Shown in pieces: positions 9,966-19,268 of a DNA stretch of 64,000 nt. The stretch's first letter is position 1; each line of letters starts with the position of its first letter. The stretch is from Gammaproteobacteria bacterium. Its GTDB lineage: Bacteria; Pseudomonadota; Gammaproteobacteria; Steroidobacterales; Steroidobacteraceae. A program made the position numbers and the translations under genes. The notes below the pieces were generated by a model. That model was not told the DNA's origin, did no database searches, and saw only the letters and a list, made by a program, of their open reading frames with translations. The DNA is taken from the NCBI GenBank assembly GCA_003134045.1, contig PLAH01000184.1, positions 1-64,000 of the forward strand. The letters run 5' to 3'.

Positions 9966-10853
9966 ATGGCGCAAGCGCACGCTCCGGAAGCAGACAAGTA
10001 CTACGTTCCCCACAGCAGCCCGTGGCCGATCTACGGATCGGTATCGCTGTTCGTGCTCATGTTGGGAGCCGCCTCCACGCTCAACAACTGGCTGCCGGCG
10101 TGGGCGCTTCTTCCCGGCTTTTTGATGCTGGTTCTGCTGTTCATCTTCTGGTTCGGCACCGTCATCGGCGAGAACGAGCACGGCATGTACAACATGGCGG
10201 TCGACCGTTCGTTCCGCATGGGCATGATGTGGTTCATCTTCTCCGAGGTCATGTTCTTCGCCGCGTTCTTCGGCGCTCTCTTCTACGCGCGCGAACTCGC
10301 GGTGCCCTGGTTGTCGGGCCACGGCGTCAAGGTGTTCAACAACCTGCTGCTGTGGAAGGATTACGCCGGCTCGTGGCCCACCAACGGGCCGAGGGCGCTG
10401 GGTCCGCGTGCCGACGGCACGTTCGAAACGGTCTCTGCCGTCGGTCTGCCGGCCATCAACACCGCGATCCTGCTCAGCAGCAGCGTCACCGTGACCATCG
10501 CGCACCATGCGCTCATCGCCGGCCACCGCACGCGTTTGAAAATCTTTCTGGCGCTCACGTTCCTGCTGGGCTTCACCTTCGTGTTCCTGCAGGCGAAGGA
10601 ATACCACGAGGCGTATACCGAGCTCGGGCTGCAATTGAGCACGGGCATTTACGGCTCCACGTTCTTCATGCTGACCGGCTTCCACGGTTTTCACGTGACC
10701 TTGGGCGCCATCATGCTGACGGTGATCTGGTTCCGCGTGATGAAGGGTCAGCTCACCCCGCAGCGCCACTTCGCCTTCGAAGCCGTGGCCTGGTACTGGC
10801 ACTTCGTGGACGTGGTGTGGCTGGGCCTGTTCATCTTCGTCTACTGGCTCTAG
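9966..10853 (+). CDS. coxC: Cytochrome c oxidase subunit III
   Basis: Seven-helix core subunit III of the oxidase. 295 residues with HGFHVTLGAIML and the C-terminal FEAVAWYWHFVDVVWLGLF typical of the family. The ATG at 9966 is used. It is the last plus-strand structural gene before a convergent DUF2909 gene; a large imperfect stem-loop lies between them. Confidence 0.97.
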   Translation: MAQAHAPEADKYYVPHSSPWPIYGSVSLFVLMLGAASTLNNWLPAWALLPGFLMLVLLFIFWFGTVIGENEHGMYNMAVDRSFRMGMMWFIFSEVMFFAAFFGALFYARELAVPWLSGHGVKVFNNLLLWKDYAGSWPTNGPRALGPRADGTFETVSAVGLPAINTAILLSSSVTVTIAHHALIAGHRTRLKIFLALTFLLGFTFVFLQAKEYHEAYTELGLQLSTGIYGSTFFMLTGFHGFHVTLGAIMLTVIWFRVMKGQLTPQRHFAFEAVAWYWHFVDVVWLGLFIFVYWL

Positions 10854-10896
10854 CGTCCCGGCACCGTCATGTTGACCGGTTCGAACCCTGGCCAGT

Positions 10897-10957
10897 AAGG
10901 TCGACGCACTTCACGGTGACTGTGTTCTTTTTCGTTGCCGTGAAGTGTCTTGACCTT
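10897..10957. repeat. Large imperfect inverted repeat between convergent genes
   Basis: Arms AAGGTCGACGCACTTCACGG (10897-10916) and CCGTGAAGTGTCTTGACCTT (10938-10957) pair at about 17 of 20 positions around a 21-base loop; an outer GACCGG/CCGGTC pair can extend the stem. It lies between convergent coxC and the DUF2909 gene. There is no proper T-tract after the stem in either direction, so a bidirectional terminator or an mRNA-stabilising structure is possible but unproven. Confidence 0.5.
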
Positions 10958-10977
10958 GCCGGTCGATGCCCTACGGC

Positions 10978-11187
10978 TCAGCGCAGTTGCTGCGGCTGGA
11001 TCCAGCCCTGGGTGTACGCCACGAGCAGCAGAACGAACAAAAATACCGACAGGCCGATGCGCCACGCCAGCGCCTTGACCATCTTGCTGCTGTCGCCCGG
11101 CTTGCTGCTCGACAAGTGGAACAAGGCTTTGCCCAAGCTGATGAGAATCAGCACCAGGATCACGATAACGAGATATTTGAATTCCAC
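10978..11187 (-). CDS. DUF2909 twin-helix membrane protein
   Basis: 69 residues read from a GTG at 11187; the track shows it only as the tail of a much longer antisense ORF. Two hydrophobic helices (LVIVILVLILISLGKALF and IGLSVFLFVLLLVAYTQGW) are linked by the polar loop SSSKPGDSSKMVKALAWR. This matches DUF2909, a family commonly encoded between coxC and surf1. Function unknown; position suggests a link to oxidase assembly. It is the only minus-strand gene in the cox cluster. Confidence 0.75.
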   Translation of the reverse strand: MEFKYLVIVILVLILISLGKALFHLSSSKPGDSSKMVKALAWRIGLSVFLFVLLLVAYTQGWIQPQQLR

Positions 11188-11226
11188 GGCCGTCCTGTTT
11201 TTGACGGGGGGTAGTATATCGCCCCG

Positions 11227-11967
11227 ATGAAACTGGGTTCCCGCATCTTCGCACCGCGACTTTTCACGACTTCTCTGGCCGTGGTGATGCTGGTCGTGCT
11301 GGTGTCCCTGGGACGCTGGCAGCTGCAGCGCGCGGACCAGAAGCGAGCCTTGTACGACGCCTTCGACAAGGGCGCCGATGCGACCCTGGCAGTCGACCGG
11401 CGGACGTTGGCGTTGCCACGGTATCAGCACGTGGAAGCGCAGGGCTCGTACGATGCATCGCGGCAGATCTTGATCGACAACATGACCGATATGAATGGCC
11501 ACGCCGGATATTTCGTGATAACCCCCTTCGCCTTGAGGAGCGGCGGCTGGCTGCTCGTGAATCGCGGCTGGGTGCCGGTGGGCGGGAGCCGCGCCGAATT
11601 GCCCCTGGTGGACGTGAGTGGCGCGCCGCGAAGCATTCGAGGGCGCGCCGATCGTCTGCCGACGCCGGGCATCCAATTGGGATCCCGGGCGGTGCTCGCG
11701 CCGCCGTATCCCATCGTCGCGAATTTTCCGAGCCATGGCGAGATCGAACGGCTGCTGCCCGACGCCTCCTGGGCCCGGGCCGCGGACCTCGTGCTGCTGG
11801 ACGCCGACCAGCCCGACGGCTATGTCCGCCAATGGCAGCCGCCGGGATTCCCGCCGCTGCGCAACGTGGCCTACGCCGTGCAGTGGTTCGGTCTGGCGCT
11901 GGCGCTGGTGGTCATCTATCTCGTCACCAATCTGCGGCGCGCACCCGAACCTAAGGCCACCGTATGA
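11227..11967 (+). CDS. surf1: SURF1-family oxidase assembly protein
   Basis: Membrane protein that helps insert heme a into subunit I. 246 residues with an N-terminal helix followed by LGRWQLQRADQKRALYDAF, the conserved NRGWVPVG segment and a C-terminal helix (VQWFGLALALVVIYLVTNL), the classic two-helix SURF1 layout. The stop overlaps the next start by four bases. Confidence 0.93.
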   Translation: MKLGSRIFAPRLFTTSLAVVMLVVLVSLGRWQLQRADQKRALYDAFDKGADATLAVDRRTLALPRYQHVEAQGSYDASRQILIDNMTDMNGHAGYFVITPFALRSGGWLLVNRGWVPVGGSRAELPLVDVSGAPRSIRGRADRLPTPGIQLGSRAVLAPPYPIVANFPSHGEIERLLPDASWARAADLVLLDADQPDGYVRQWQPPGFPPLRNVAYAVQWFGLALALVVIYLVTNLRRAPEPKATV

Positions 11968-12680
11968 CGGAAGCCACCGCCCACGACCGGCGTCAGCGCC
12001 GGCTGCTGATCGCGCTGGCCCTGTTCTTTTTCGCGCCGCTCGCGGTGTCCTTCTACTTGTACTACGGCGGTAGCTGGCGGCCCGGCCATCGCGTCAACCG
12101 CGGCGATCTGATCGATCCGCCGCGCCCGCTGCCGGACGTGGCGCTGCCGCTGGCAAAACCAGCCTCGAGCACAGCGGCGGCCGGCACCGCTGCCACTAAC
12201 GCGGGGGCTGCGCCGGCTGCCGCGACAGGTGCCGCGGGTGCCGGCTCCGCGCCGGCCACCGCTGCCGCCACCCTGACCAAGCCCGATTTCTTGAAGGGCA
12301 AGTGGACGCTGCTCTACTGGGGCGCGGGTGCCTGCAATGCGCGCTGCCGCACCAATCTGTACAACACGCGCCAGGTGCGCACCGCGCTCAATCGCGACAT
12401 GGATCGAGTGCAACGCGTATTTCTCGCAGAGGGCGCCTGTTGCGATTGGCCCTACCTTAAGCACGAGCACCCGGACCTCATCACGCTCGCCGACTCGCCG
12501 GACGCCGCGCCGCTGCTCGCCCTGTTGCCGAGTTTCGGCGGCATCGCACCCGAGACCGCCGACCGCCTCTATCTCATCGATCCGCTGGGCAATCTGATGA
12601 TGTCCTACGCGCCCGACGCGAAGCCCAAGGGCCTGCTCGAGGACTTGAAGCGTCTGCTCGGGCTCTCGCAGGTGGGCTGA
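11964..12680 (+). CDS. SCO-like membrane-anchored thioredoxin-fold protein
   Basis: 238 residues: an N-terminal anchor helix at 15-33, an Ala/Thr/Gly-rich linker at about 55-98, then a thioredoxin-like domain. GACNARCRTNL supplies a CxxxC at the position of the SCO copper-binding cysteines, followed by a SCO-like DRVQRVFL strand and YLIDPLGNLMMSY. The third SCO copper ligand, a histidine a few residues before the YLID strand, is absent (AETADRLYLID in outline). It may be a disulfide reductant or a degenerate copper chaperone for CuA assembly; context in the cox operon is strong, exact role uncertain. Confidence 0.7.
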   Translation: MTEATAHDRRQRRLLIALALFFFAPLAVSFYLYYGGSWRPGHRVNRGDLIDPPRPLPDVALPLAKPASSTAAAGTAATNAGAAPAAATGAAGAGSAPATAAATLTKPDFLKGKWTLLYWGAGACNARCRTNLYNTRQVRTALNRDMDRVQRVFLAEGACCDWPYLKHEHPDLITLADSPDAAPLLALLPSFGGIAPETADRLYLIDPLGNLMMSYAPDAKPKGLLEDLKRLLGLSQVG

Positions 12681-12683
12681 CTC

Positions 12684-13685
12684 ATGCCCCCGCGGCATCG
12701 ACTGATGTGGTTCCGCCGCCTGGCGCTGCTGGGCGCCATCCTGGCGTTCGGCGTGGTCGTGCTCGGCGCCTGGGTGCGCCTCACGGACGCCGGGCTTGGA
12801 TGCCCCGATTGGCCCGGCTGCTACGGGCACTTGTATCCACACGCCGGCCACCAGGTCGGCAAAGCGTGGCACGAGATGATCCATCGCTATGTCGCCGGCA
12901 CTTTGGGGCTCATCATCACCACCTTGGCTGTGTGGGCCTGGCTCAGGCGCAAGGACCGCGATCAGCCGCTGCTCCCCGTCGCGCTGCTGTTCGTGGTGGT
13001 CTGTCTGCAAGGCGCGCTGGGCGCACTCACCGTCACGCTGCTGCTCAAGCCGCTGATCGTGACCGCGCACTTGTTCGGCGGCCTCACCACGCTGGCCCTC
13101 CTGTGGTGGCTGTCCATCGTCCCGGAGCGCCGCGCTGTCACGGCGCCGGAAGCGAGCCTGCGCCCGTTCGCGCTCGTGGCCTTCGGGGTACTGGTGCTGC
13201 AGATTTTCCTGGGCGGCTGGACCAGCACGAATTACGCCGCGGTCGCCTGCCCGGATTTCCCGACCTGCCAACGCTCGTGGTGGCCGCCGATGGATTTCCG
13301 CGACGCCTTCGTGCTGTGGCGCGGACTGGGCATCGATTATGAAGGCGGGGTGCTCGACAACCCCGCCCGCATGGCCATTCACCTGACGCATCGCTGCGGC
13401 GCCGCGGTGACCGGCGTGGTGCTCATCGTCCTCGGGTTGCTGACCCTGTCGCGCGGCACCAGCCGGCGGCTATCCCGCGCCGGCCTATTCGTAGCCGCGG
13501 CCGTCCTGCTGCAACTGTCGATCGGCATCGCCACCGTGCATTTCGGCGTGCCCCTGCCGCTCGCCACCCTGCACAATGCCGGGGCAGCCCTCTTGGTCGT
13601 GAGCATGGTGTGGCTGCTGCGGGCGCTGTGGCCGGCACCGGCGGTCGGCATGATACCCTTGGCAGGTGTCGACCGCCCCGCATAA
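12684..13685 (+). CDS. ctaA: Heme A synthase CtaA (Cox15)
   Basis: Oxidises the C8 methyl of heme O to the formyl group of heme A. 333 residues, eight membrane helices. The first half has LGAWVRLTDAGLGCPDWPGCYGH and the heme histidine in WHEMIHRYVAG; the second half repeats the pattern with GGWTSTNYAAVACPDFPTC and AIHLTHRCGAA. It overlaps the GTG of ctaB by 20 bases, so heme O and heme A synthesis are encoded together. Confidence 0.96.
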   Translation: MPPRHRLMWFRRLALLGAILAFGVVVLGAWVRLTDAGLGCPDWPGCYGHLYPHAGHQVGKAWHEMIHRYVAGTLGLIITTLAVWAWLRRKDRDQPLLPVALLFVVVCLQGALGALTVTLLLKPLIVTAHLFGGLTTLALLWWLSIVPERRAVTAPEASLRPFALVAFGVLVLQIFLGGWTSTNYAAVACPDFPTCQRSWWPPMDFRDAFVLWRGLGIDYEGGVLDNPARMAIHLTHRCGAAVTGVVLIVLGLLTLSRGTSRRLSRAGLFVAAAVLLQLSIGIATVHFGVPLPLATLHNAGAALLVVSMVWLLRALWPAPAVGMIPLAGVDRPA

Positions 13686-14577
13686 CCCGCCGATTGCCGC
13701 TTTCAGGCCCAGCCGTTGGCGCGATTTCTTGGAGCTCACCAAGCCCAAGGTGAGCCTGTTGATCGTGTTCACGGCCATCGTGGGCATGGTGCTGGCATCG
13801 CCCGGCATGGTACCGCTGCCGGCATTGATTTTCGGCACGTTGGGGATTGCCCTGGCCTCGGGTTCGGCGGCCGCCTTCAATCACGTGGTCGACCGGCGCA
13901 TCGATGAACAGATGGCGCGCACGCGCCGCCGGCCGTTGCCGACGGGCCACTTGCTGAAGCGCCAAGCCGTCATATTCGCGAGCCTCTTGGCCTTGGGCTC
14001 CATGCTGATTCTATGGCCGACGGTGGGCGGCCTCACCGCGCTGCTCACCTTCTGCTCGTTGATCGGCTATGCCATCGTCTACACCATGTGGCTGAAGCGC
14101 GCGACGCCGCAGAACATCGTGATCGGCGGTGCGGCGGGCGCGGCTCCGCCGGTGCTCGGCTGGGCCGCCGTGACCCATACCATCGACCCGCACGCGCTGT
14201 TGCTGTTCCTCATCATCTTCACCTGGACGCCGCCGCATTTCTGGGCGCTGGCGATCGCGCGGCGCGACGACTATGCCAAGGTCGGCATCCCCATGCTGCC
14301 CGTGACCCACGGCATTCCGTACACGCGGCTGCAAATCGTGCTGTACACCATTCTACTGGTGCTGAGCACGCTGCTGCCGGTGCTCACCGGCATGAGCGGC
14401 CTCATTTACCTCGTCGCCGTGGTCGCGCTGAACGCGCGGTTCCTCTACTTCGTGATGGCGCTTCACCGCAATGTACGGCCCGGTCTGCCCATGCGTACCT
14501 TCCGGTTTTCCATCACCTATTTGATGCTGCTGTTCGCGGCGCTGATCGTCGATCATTACCTGCCGTTCCCTCTATAG
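13666..14577 (+). CDS. ctaB: Protoheme IX farnesyltransferase CtaB (CyoE)
   Basis: Membrane prenyltransferase that makes heme O from protoheme, the substrate of CtaA. 303 residues. The UbiA-superfamily motif is NHVVDRRIDEQMARTRRRPLP and the second polar motif is FTWTPPHFWALAIARRDDYAKVGIPM. GTG start inside the end of ctaA; no better internal start precedes the LELTKPKVSLLIVFTA helix. Last gene of the oxidase locus. Confidence 0.96.
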   Translation: MSTAPHNPPIAAFRPSRWRDFLELTKPKVSLLIVFTAIVGMVLASPGMVPLPALIFGTLGIALASGSAAAFNHVVDRRIDEQMARTRRRPLPTGHLLKRQAVIFASLLALGSMLILWPTVGGLTALLTFCSLIGYAIVYTMWLKRATPQNIVIGGAAGAAPPVLGWAAVTHTIDPHALLLFLIIFTWTPPHFWALAIARRDDYAKVGIPMLPVTHGIPYTRLQIVLYTILLVLSTLLPVLTGMSGLIYLVAVVALNARFLYFVMALHRNVRPGLPMRTFRFSITYLMLLFAALIVDHYLPFPL

Positions 14578-14580
14578 GCC

Positions 14581-15648
14581 ATGCCCTCGACCGCGACCTC
14601 GACTTTTTACCCGCGCGTATTCGCACTCGTCGTCGCAGCCATTCTGGGGTATGCGCTGGTCTTGATTTTCACGCCGTTCTTCGGCGCCATGACCTGGGCC
14701 GCCTTTCTCGCCTTCCTGCTGTTCCCGCTGAATGTGCGCTGGCGCCGCAGGCTGCATGGTCCCGGTATCGCGGCCGGCCTGCTCACCCTGCTCGCGCCCA
14801 TCACCATCCTGCTGCCCCTCGGCGCCTTGTCCATCGAGTTCGTGGCGCAAATCTCCGGTCTATTGCAGAAGCTGCAGAAAGCGGCCGCGCAGTGGGACAT
14901 CAAGACGTTTTCCGATCTGCAGCAGTTTCCCGTGATCGCGCGCGCCAACGCGTGGCTCGAATCGAACGCGGGAGTGTCCGCCACGCAGCTGCAGGGCTGG
15001 CTGGTCAGCGGCACTCAACACGTCCTGCAGCGCGCCGCCAGTTTCAGCGGATCGTTCTTTTTGGGCGCGCTGGACTCGCTGCTGAGCTTTGCGATCATGC
15101 TGTTCCTGCTGTACTTTTTCCTGCGCGACGGCGATGCCCTGATGAAGCGGGCGCGCGGTCTCATTCCGCTGGACGAGGCGCGCAAGGACCGTCTGTTCCG
15201 GCAGATCGGCAATGTGACGCGGGCCATCGTCTTCGGCACCAGCATGACCGCCCTGGCCCAGGGCCTGCTGATCGGCATCGGCTTCGCCATCGCCAGCCTG
15301 CCCTCGCCCGTGGTGTTCGGCGTGCTGGCGGCGCTCTTGTCCATGCTGCCCATCGGCGGCGCCGCCTTCGTCTGGGGGCCCGCGGCCGTCTGGCTGTTCT
15401 TCGATGGCCGCTGGGGCTTCGGCATCTTCATGCTGGCTTGGGGATTGATGCTGGGCGGCCTCGACAACGTGTTGCGCCCGCTGCTGATTTCCGGCCGTGC
15501 CAAGATCTCCGCATTGGCGGTGTTCGTGGGCGTCCTGGGCGGCATTCCCGCGTTCGGCGCCATCGGCGTGATCGCGGGCCCGGTGGTGCTGTGCCTGGTG
15601 CTCGCCCTGGCTGAATTTGCCGAGGAGACCCGCGAGGGCACCGCTTGA
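14581..15648 (+). CDS. AI-2E family transporter (PerM-like permease)
   Basis: 355-residue membrane protein with N-terminal paired helices, a soluble stretch at about residues 95-150 and a C-terminal block of hydrophobic helices containing LPIGGAAFVWGPAAVWLF and GGIPAFGAIGVIAGPVVL, the hallmark of the AI-2E/PerM family. Substrates vary across the family (signals, ions, sodium-proton exchange), so none is assigned. It begins 3 bases after ctaB and may read through from the cox cluster. Confidence 0.85.
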   Translation: MPSTATSTFYPRVFALVVAAILGYALVLIFTPFFGAMTWAAFLAFLLFPLNVRWRRRLHGPGIAAGLLTLLAPITILLPLGALSIEFVAQISGLLQKLQKAAAQWDIKTFSDLQQFPVIARANAWLESNAGVSATQLQGWLVSGTQHVLQRAASFSGSFFLGALDSLLSFAIMLFLLYFFLRDGDALMKRARGLIPLDEARKDRLFRQIGNVTRAIVFGTSMTALAQGLLIGIGFAIASLPSPVVFGVLAALLSMLPIGGAAFVWGPAAVWLFFDGRWGFGIFMLAWGLMLGGLDNVLRPLLISGRAKISALAVFVGVLGGIPAFGAIGVIAGPVVLCLVLALAEFAEETREGTA

Positions 15649-15708
15649 ACTAACCCCGTGCGCAAGGGCCCGTTGCCGGCCCCGACCTGCAGTACAATCC
15701 GCGCCCTG

Positions 15709-17865
15709 ATGGACGTATCTCATCTTCTCGACGGACTCAACGACGCGCAGCGCCAGGCCGTGGCTTCACCGCTCGGCCCGGCCCTGGTACTGGCCGGCGC
15801 GGGCAGCGGCAAGACCCGGGTGTTGGTTCATCGGGTTGCCTGGCTGATCCAGGTCGAGGGCACGTCCCCGAACAGCATCCTCGCCGTCACCTTCACCAAC
15901 AAGGCCGCCGCCGAAATGCGCGGGCGCATCGAAACCTTGCTGGGGATTCCCGGCGGCGCGATGTGGATCGGTACTTTTCACGGACTCACGCACCGCCTGC
16001 TGCGCCTGCACTGGCGCGAGGCAGGCCTGCCGCAAAGTTTCCAGATCCTGGATTCGGAAGATCAGGCGAGATTGCTGCGCAAAGTCCTCAAAGCGCTCGA
16101 TCTCGACGAGGCCCGTTGGGTGCCGCGCGAAATACAGTGGTTCATCAACGCGCAAAAAGACGAGGGCCTTAGGGCTAAACATCTCAAGGACAACGGCGAC
16201 CCGACGCGGCGCCAGCTCATCAAAATCTATCAGGCCTACGAAGAGGCCTGTCAGCGCGCAGGCGTGGTGGACTTCGCCGAGCTGCTGCTGCGCGCCTACG
16301 AAATGTGGCGCGACAATCCGTCGCTGCTGCAGCACTACCGCGCGCGCTTTCGCCATGTGCTGGTGGACGAGTTCCAGGACACCAACGCGATCCAGTACAA
16401 GTGGCTGCTGCTGCTGGCGGGTCCGCAAGGATTGCCGTTCGCCGTCGGCGACGACGATCAATCGATTTATCGCTGGCGCGGCGCGCGGGTCGAGAACTTG
16501 AATCAATTTCGCCGCGATTACCCGGCGGCGGCACTCTACAAGCTGGAGCAGAACTACCGTTCGACAGGCACCATATTGAAGGCAGCGAACGCGCTCATTT
16601 CCAATAACGCGGGGCGCCTCGGCAAGAATCTGTGGACCAGCGGCGAGGATGGCGAACGCGTGAAACTATACGCCGCCTTCAACGAACGCGACGAGGCCGA
16701 CTTCGTCGTGAACCGCATCCGCGAATGGGTGGATCGCGGCGGCGCGCGGCGCGAAGTCGCCGTGCTGTATCGCTCCAATGCCCAGTCGCGCGTCTTCGAA
16801 GAAGCGTTCCTGAACGCCCGCATGCCCTATCGCGTCTATGGGGGCCTGCGCTTCTTCGAACGGGCTGAAATCAAGGATGCGCTCGCCTACCTGCGTCTGG
16901 TCGCGAGCCGCGCCGACGATACCTCGTTCGAGCGCGTGGTGAACCTGCCCACGCGCGGCATCGGCGCGAAGACCTTGGACACGCTGCGCGATATGGCGCG
17001 CGCCGGCGGCACCTCGTTGTGGATGGCGGCGGGTATGGCCGTGCAAAGCGGGCTCGCGCAGCGCGCGGCGCTGGCTCTGCAAAGTTTCCTGCAGCTGATC
17101 GAACGTCTGGGCCGGGAAGTCGCGGGCCTCGAGCTGCACGAGCAGGTGGACCACGTCATTCAGATGAGCGGCCTGATCGAGCACTTCAAGAAGGAACGCG
17201 GCGAGCGCGGCGAGGGGCGGGTGGAGAACTTGCTGGAGCTGGTGAGCGCCGCCAAGGGATTCTCGCCCGAGGGCGAGACCGACATGCAGCCGCTCGAATC
17301 GTTTCTCGCGCACGCCGTGCTCGAGTCGGGCGAGGGACAGGCGGATCCCTACGCCGACTGCGTGCAGATGATGACCTTGCACACCGCCAAGGGACTGGAA
17401 TTTCCGGTGGTGTTTCTCGCCGGCATGGAGGATGGATTGTTCCCGCACCAGCGCTCGATCGGGGATCTCGCGAGCCTGGAGGAGGAACGCCGCCTGTGCT
17501 ACGTGGGCACCACCCGCGCCATGCGGCAGCTCTATATCACCTATGCCGAGCAGCGCCGCCTGTACGGCGTCGATCAGTACGGACAGCCGTCCCGCTTCAT
17601 CAGCGAACTGCCCGCCGAGCTGATCGAGGAGATCCGCCCGCGCCTGCAAGTGTCGCGGCCGGTGTTCGTGAAACGCAGCCCCACCCTGGAAGAGACGCCC
17701 GGCCATGGCATGCGCATGGGCAGCCGGGTGAGGCATGCCAAGTTCGGCGACGGCGTGGTGCTGAATTTCGAGGGCAACGGCCCCCAGGCGCGAATCCAGG
17801 TCAATTTCGAGGCCCAGGGCACGAAGTGGTTGATGCTCTCCTATGCCAATCTCGAGGTCGTATAG
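15709..17865 (+). CDS. uvrD: DNA helicase II UvrD
   Basis: 3'-5' superfamily 1 helicase of nucleotide excision and mismatch repair. From the ATG at 15709 it has 718 residues, matching the family; the track GTG at 15658 adds 17 atypical residues. Motifs: LNDAQRQAV, AGAGSGKTRVLVHR, FTNKAAAEMRGR, VDEFQDTN, GDDDQSIYRWRGA, QNYRSTG, MTLHTAKGLEF and YVGTTRA. The C-terminal tail MGSRVRHAKFGDGVVL is the UvrD/PcrA Tudor-like segment. A TACAAT sequence just upstream resembles a -10 element but no good -35 is paired with it. Confidence 0.97.
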   Translation: MDVSHLLDGLNDAQRQAVASPLGPALVLAGAGSGKTRVLVHRVAWLIQVEGTSPNSILAVTFTNKAAAEMRGRIETLLGIPGGAMWIGTFHGLTHRLLRLHWREAGLPQSFQILDSEDQARLLRKVLKALDLDEARWVPREIQWFINAQKDEGLRAKHLKDNGDPTRRQLIKIYQAYEEACQRAGVVDFAELLLRAYEMWRDNPSLLQHYRARFRHVLVDEFQDTNAIQYKWLLLLAGPQGLPFAVGDDDQSIYRWRGARVENLNQFRRDYPAAALYKLEQNYRSTGTILKAANALISNNAGRLGKNLWTSGEDGERVKLYAAFNERDEADFVVNRIREWVDRGGARREVAVLYRSNAQSRVFEEAFLNARMPYRVYGGLRFFERAEIKDALAYLRLVASRADDTSFERVVNLPTRGIGAKTLDTLRDMARAGGTSLWMAAGMAVQSGLAQRAALALQSFLQLIERLGREVAGLELHEQVDHVIQMSGLIEHFKKERGERGEGRVENLLELVSAAKGFSPEGETDMQPLESFLAHAVLESGEGQADPYADCVQMMTLHTAKGLEFPVVFLAGMEDGLFPHQRSIGDLASLEEERRLCYVGTTRAMRQLYITYAEQRRLYGVDQYGQPSRFISELPAELIEEIRPRLQVSRPVFVKRSPTLEETPGHGMRMGSRVRHAKFGDGVVLNFEGNGPQARIQVNFEAQGTKWLMLSYANLEVV

Positions 17866-17891
17866 GGACTCGTGTAGTACAGTAGCCCGCT

Positions 17892-19268
17892 GTGAAAATC
17901 ATCATCCTCGGTGCCGGACAGGTCGGCCGCACGGCGGCCTATCACCTCTCTCGTGAGGAAGCGAACGACGTCACCGTCATCGATGTGAACGAGGAAATCC
18001 TGCGCGACCTGCAGGACCGGCTCGACATACGCACCGTGAACGGCAACGCGGCGAGTCCGCGCATTCTCGAAGCCGCCGGCATCGCCGGCACCGACATTCT
18101 GGTGGCGCTCACCAACAGCGACGAAGTCAACATGCTGGCCTGCCAGATCGCGTGGACCCTGTACCGCACGCCAAAGAAAATCGCGCGGGTGCGCTCCGCC
18201 GACTACACCGAGCGGGACAAGCTGTTCGGCGAGAACGCGGTGGCGGTGGACGTCTGGATCAGTCCGGAACAATTGGTCACCGAACATGTGGCACGTTTGA
18301 TCCGCTACCCGGGGGCACTCCAGGTACTGGATTTTGCCGACGGCCGGGTGCGCCTGGTCGGCATACGTGCCTTGCAGGGCGGCCCGCTGGTGGGGCAGGC
18401 GCTGAAGACGCTGCGTGAACATATTCCCACGGCCGATGCGCGCGTCGCCGCCATCTACCGCGCGGGGAAGAGCATCAAGCCCGAGGGCACCACGGTCATC
18501 GAAGACGGCGACGAAGTGTTCTTTCTGGCCGCGCGCGCGGATATTCGCACGGTGATGAAAGAGATGCGCCGCGAGGAACGCCCGGCCCGCCGCGTCGTCA
18601 TCGCCGGCGGCGGCAACATCGGCTTTCGGCTGGCGAGCGAACTGGAGGACAAGAACCAGGTCAAGCTCATCGAGCGCGACAGCAAGCGCGCGCGCCGCGT
18701 GTCGGAGCAGCTGAACCGCACCATCGTGCTGCACGGCGACGCCGCCGACGAGGAGCTGCTGGTGGAGGAGAACATCGACAGCACCGACGTGTTCGCCGCG
18801 CTGACCAACTCCGAAGAGGCCAACATTCTCTCCGCCATGCTGGCCAAGCGGCTCGGTGCCCGCAAGGTCATGGCCCTCATCAACAAGCCGTCCTACGCGG
18901 AACTGATCGAGAGCGGCTCCATCGACGTGGCGATTTCACCGCAGACCGTGACCATCGGCTCGCTGCTCGCGCACGTGCGGCGCGGCGACGTGGTGCGGGT
19001 GCACTCGCTGCGGCGCGGCGCGGCGGAAGCGCTCGAGGTGGTGGTACACGGCGACGCGGACAGTTCGAAGGTGATCGGCCGGCGCATCGAGGATATCGCG
19101 CTGCCCGAAGGCACGACGCTGGGTGCCGTGGTGCGGGGCGAGGACGTCATCATCGCCCACCACGATACGACGGTGCAGCCGGACGACCATCTGATCCTGT
19201 TCCTGACGGATCGCCGCCACATCGAGGCCGTCGAAAAGCTGTTCCAAGGCTCCGCTTCTTTCTTGTGA
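17892..19268 (+). CDS. trkA: Trk potassium uptake regulatory subunit TrkA
   Basis: Cytoplasmic NAD(H)-binding gating subunit of the Trk potassium channel. 458 residues in a duplicated arrangement: Rossmann domain one (IILGAGQVGRTAAYHL) with a TrkA-C domain, then Rossmann domain two (VVIAGGGNIGFRLASEL) with a second TrkA-C domain. GTG start at 17892. The stop overlaps the GTG of trkH (GTGA), matching the physical partnership. Confidence 0.96.
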   Translation: MKIIILGAGQVGRTAAYHLSREEANDVTVIDVNEEILRDLQDRLDIRTVNGNAASPRILEAAGIAGTDILVALTNSDEVNMLACQIAWTLYRTPKKIARVRSADYTERDKLFGENAVAVDVWISPEQLVTEHVARLIRYPGALQVLDFADGRVRLVGIRALQGGPLVGQALKTLREHIPTADARVAAIYRAGKSIKPEGTTVIEDGDEVFFLAARADIRTVMKEMRREERPARRVVIAGGGNIGFRLASELEDKNQVKLIERDSKRARRVSEQLNRTIVLHGDAADEELLVEENIDSTDVFAALTNSEEANILSAMLAKRLGARKVMALINKPSYAELIESGSIDVAISPQTVTIGSLLAHVRRGDVVRVHSLRRGAAEALEVVVHGDADSSKVIGRRIEDIALPEGTTLGAVVRGEDVIIAHHDTTVQPDDHLILFLTDRRHIEAVEKLFQGSASFL

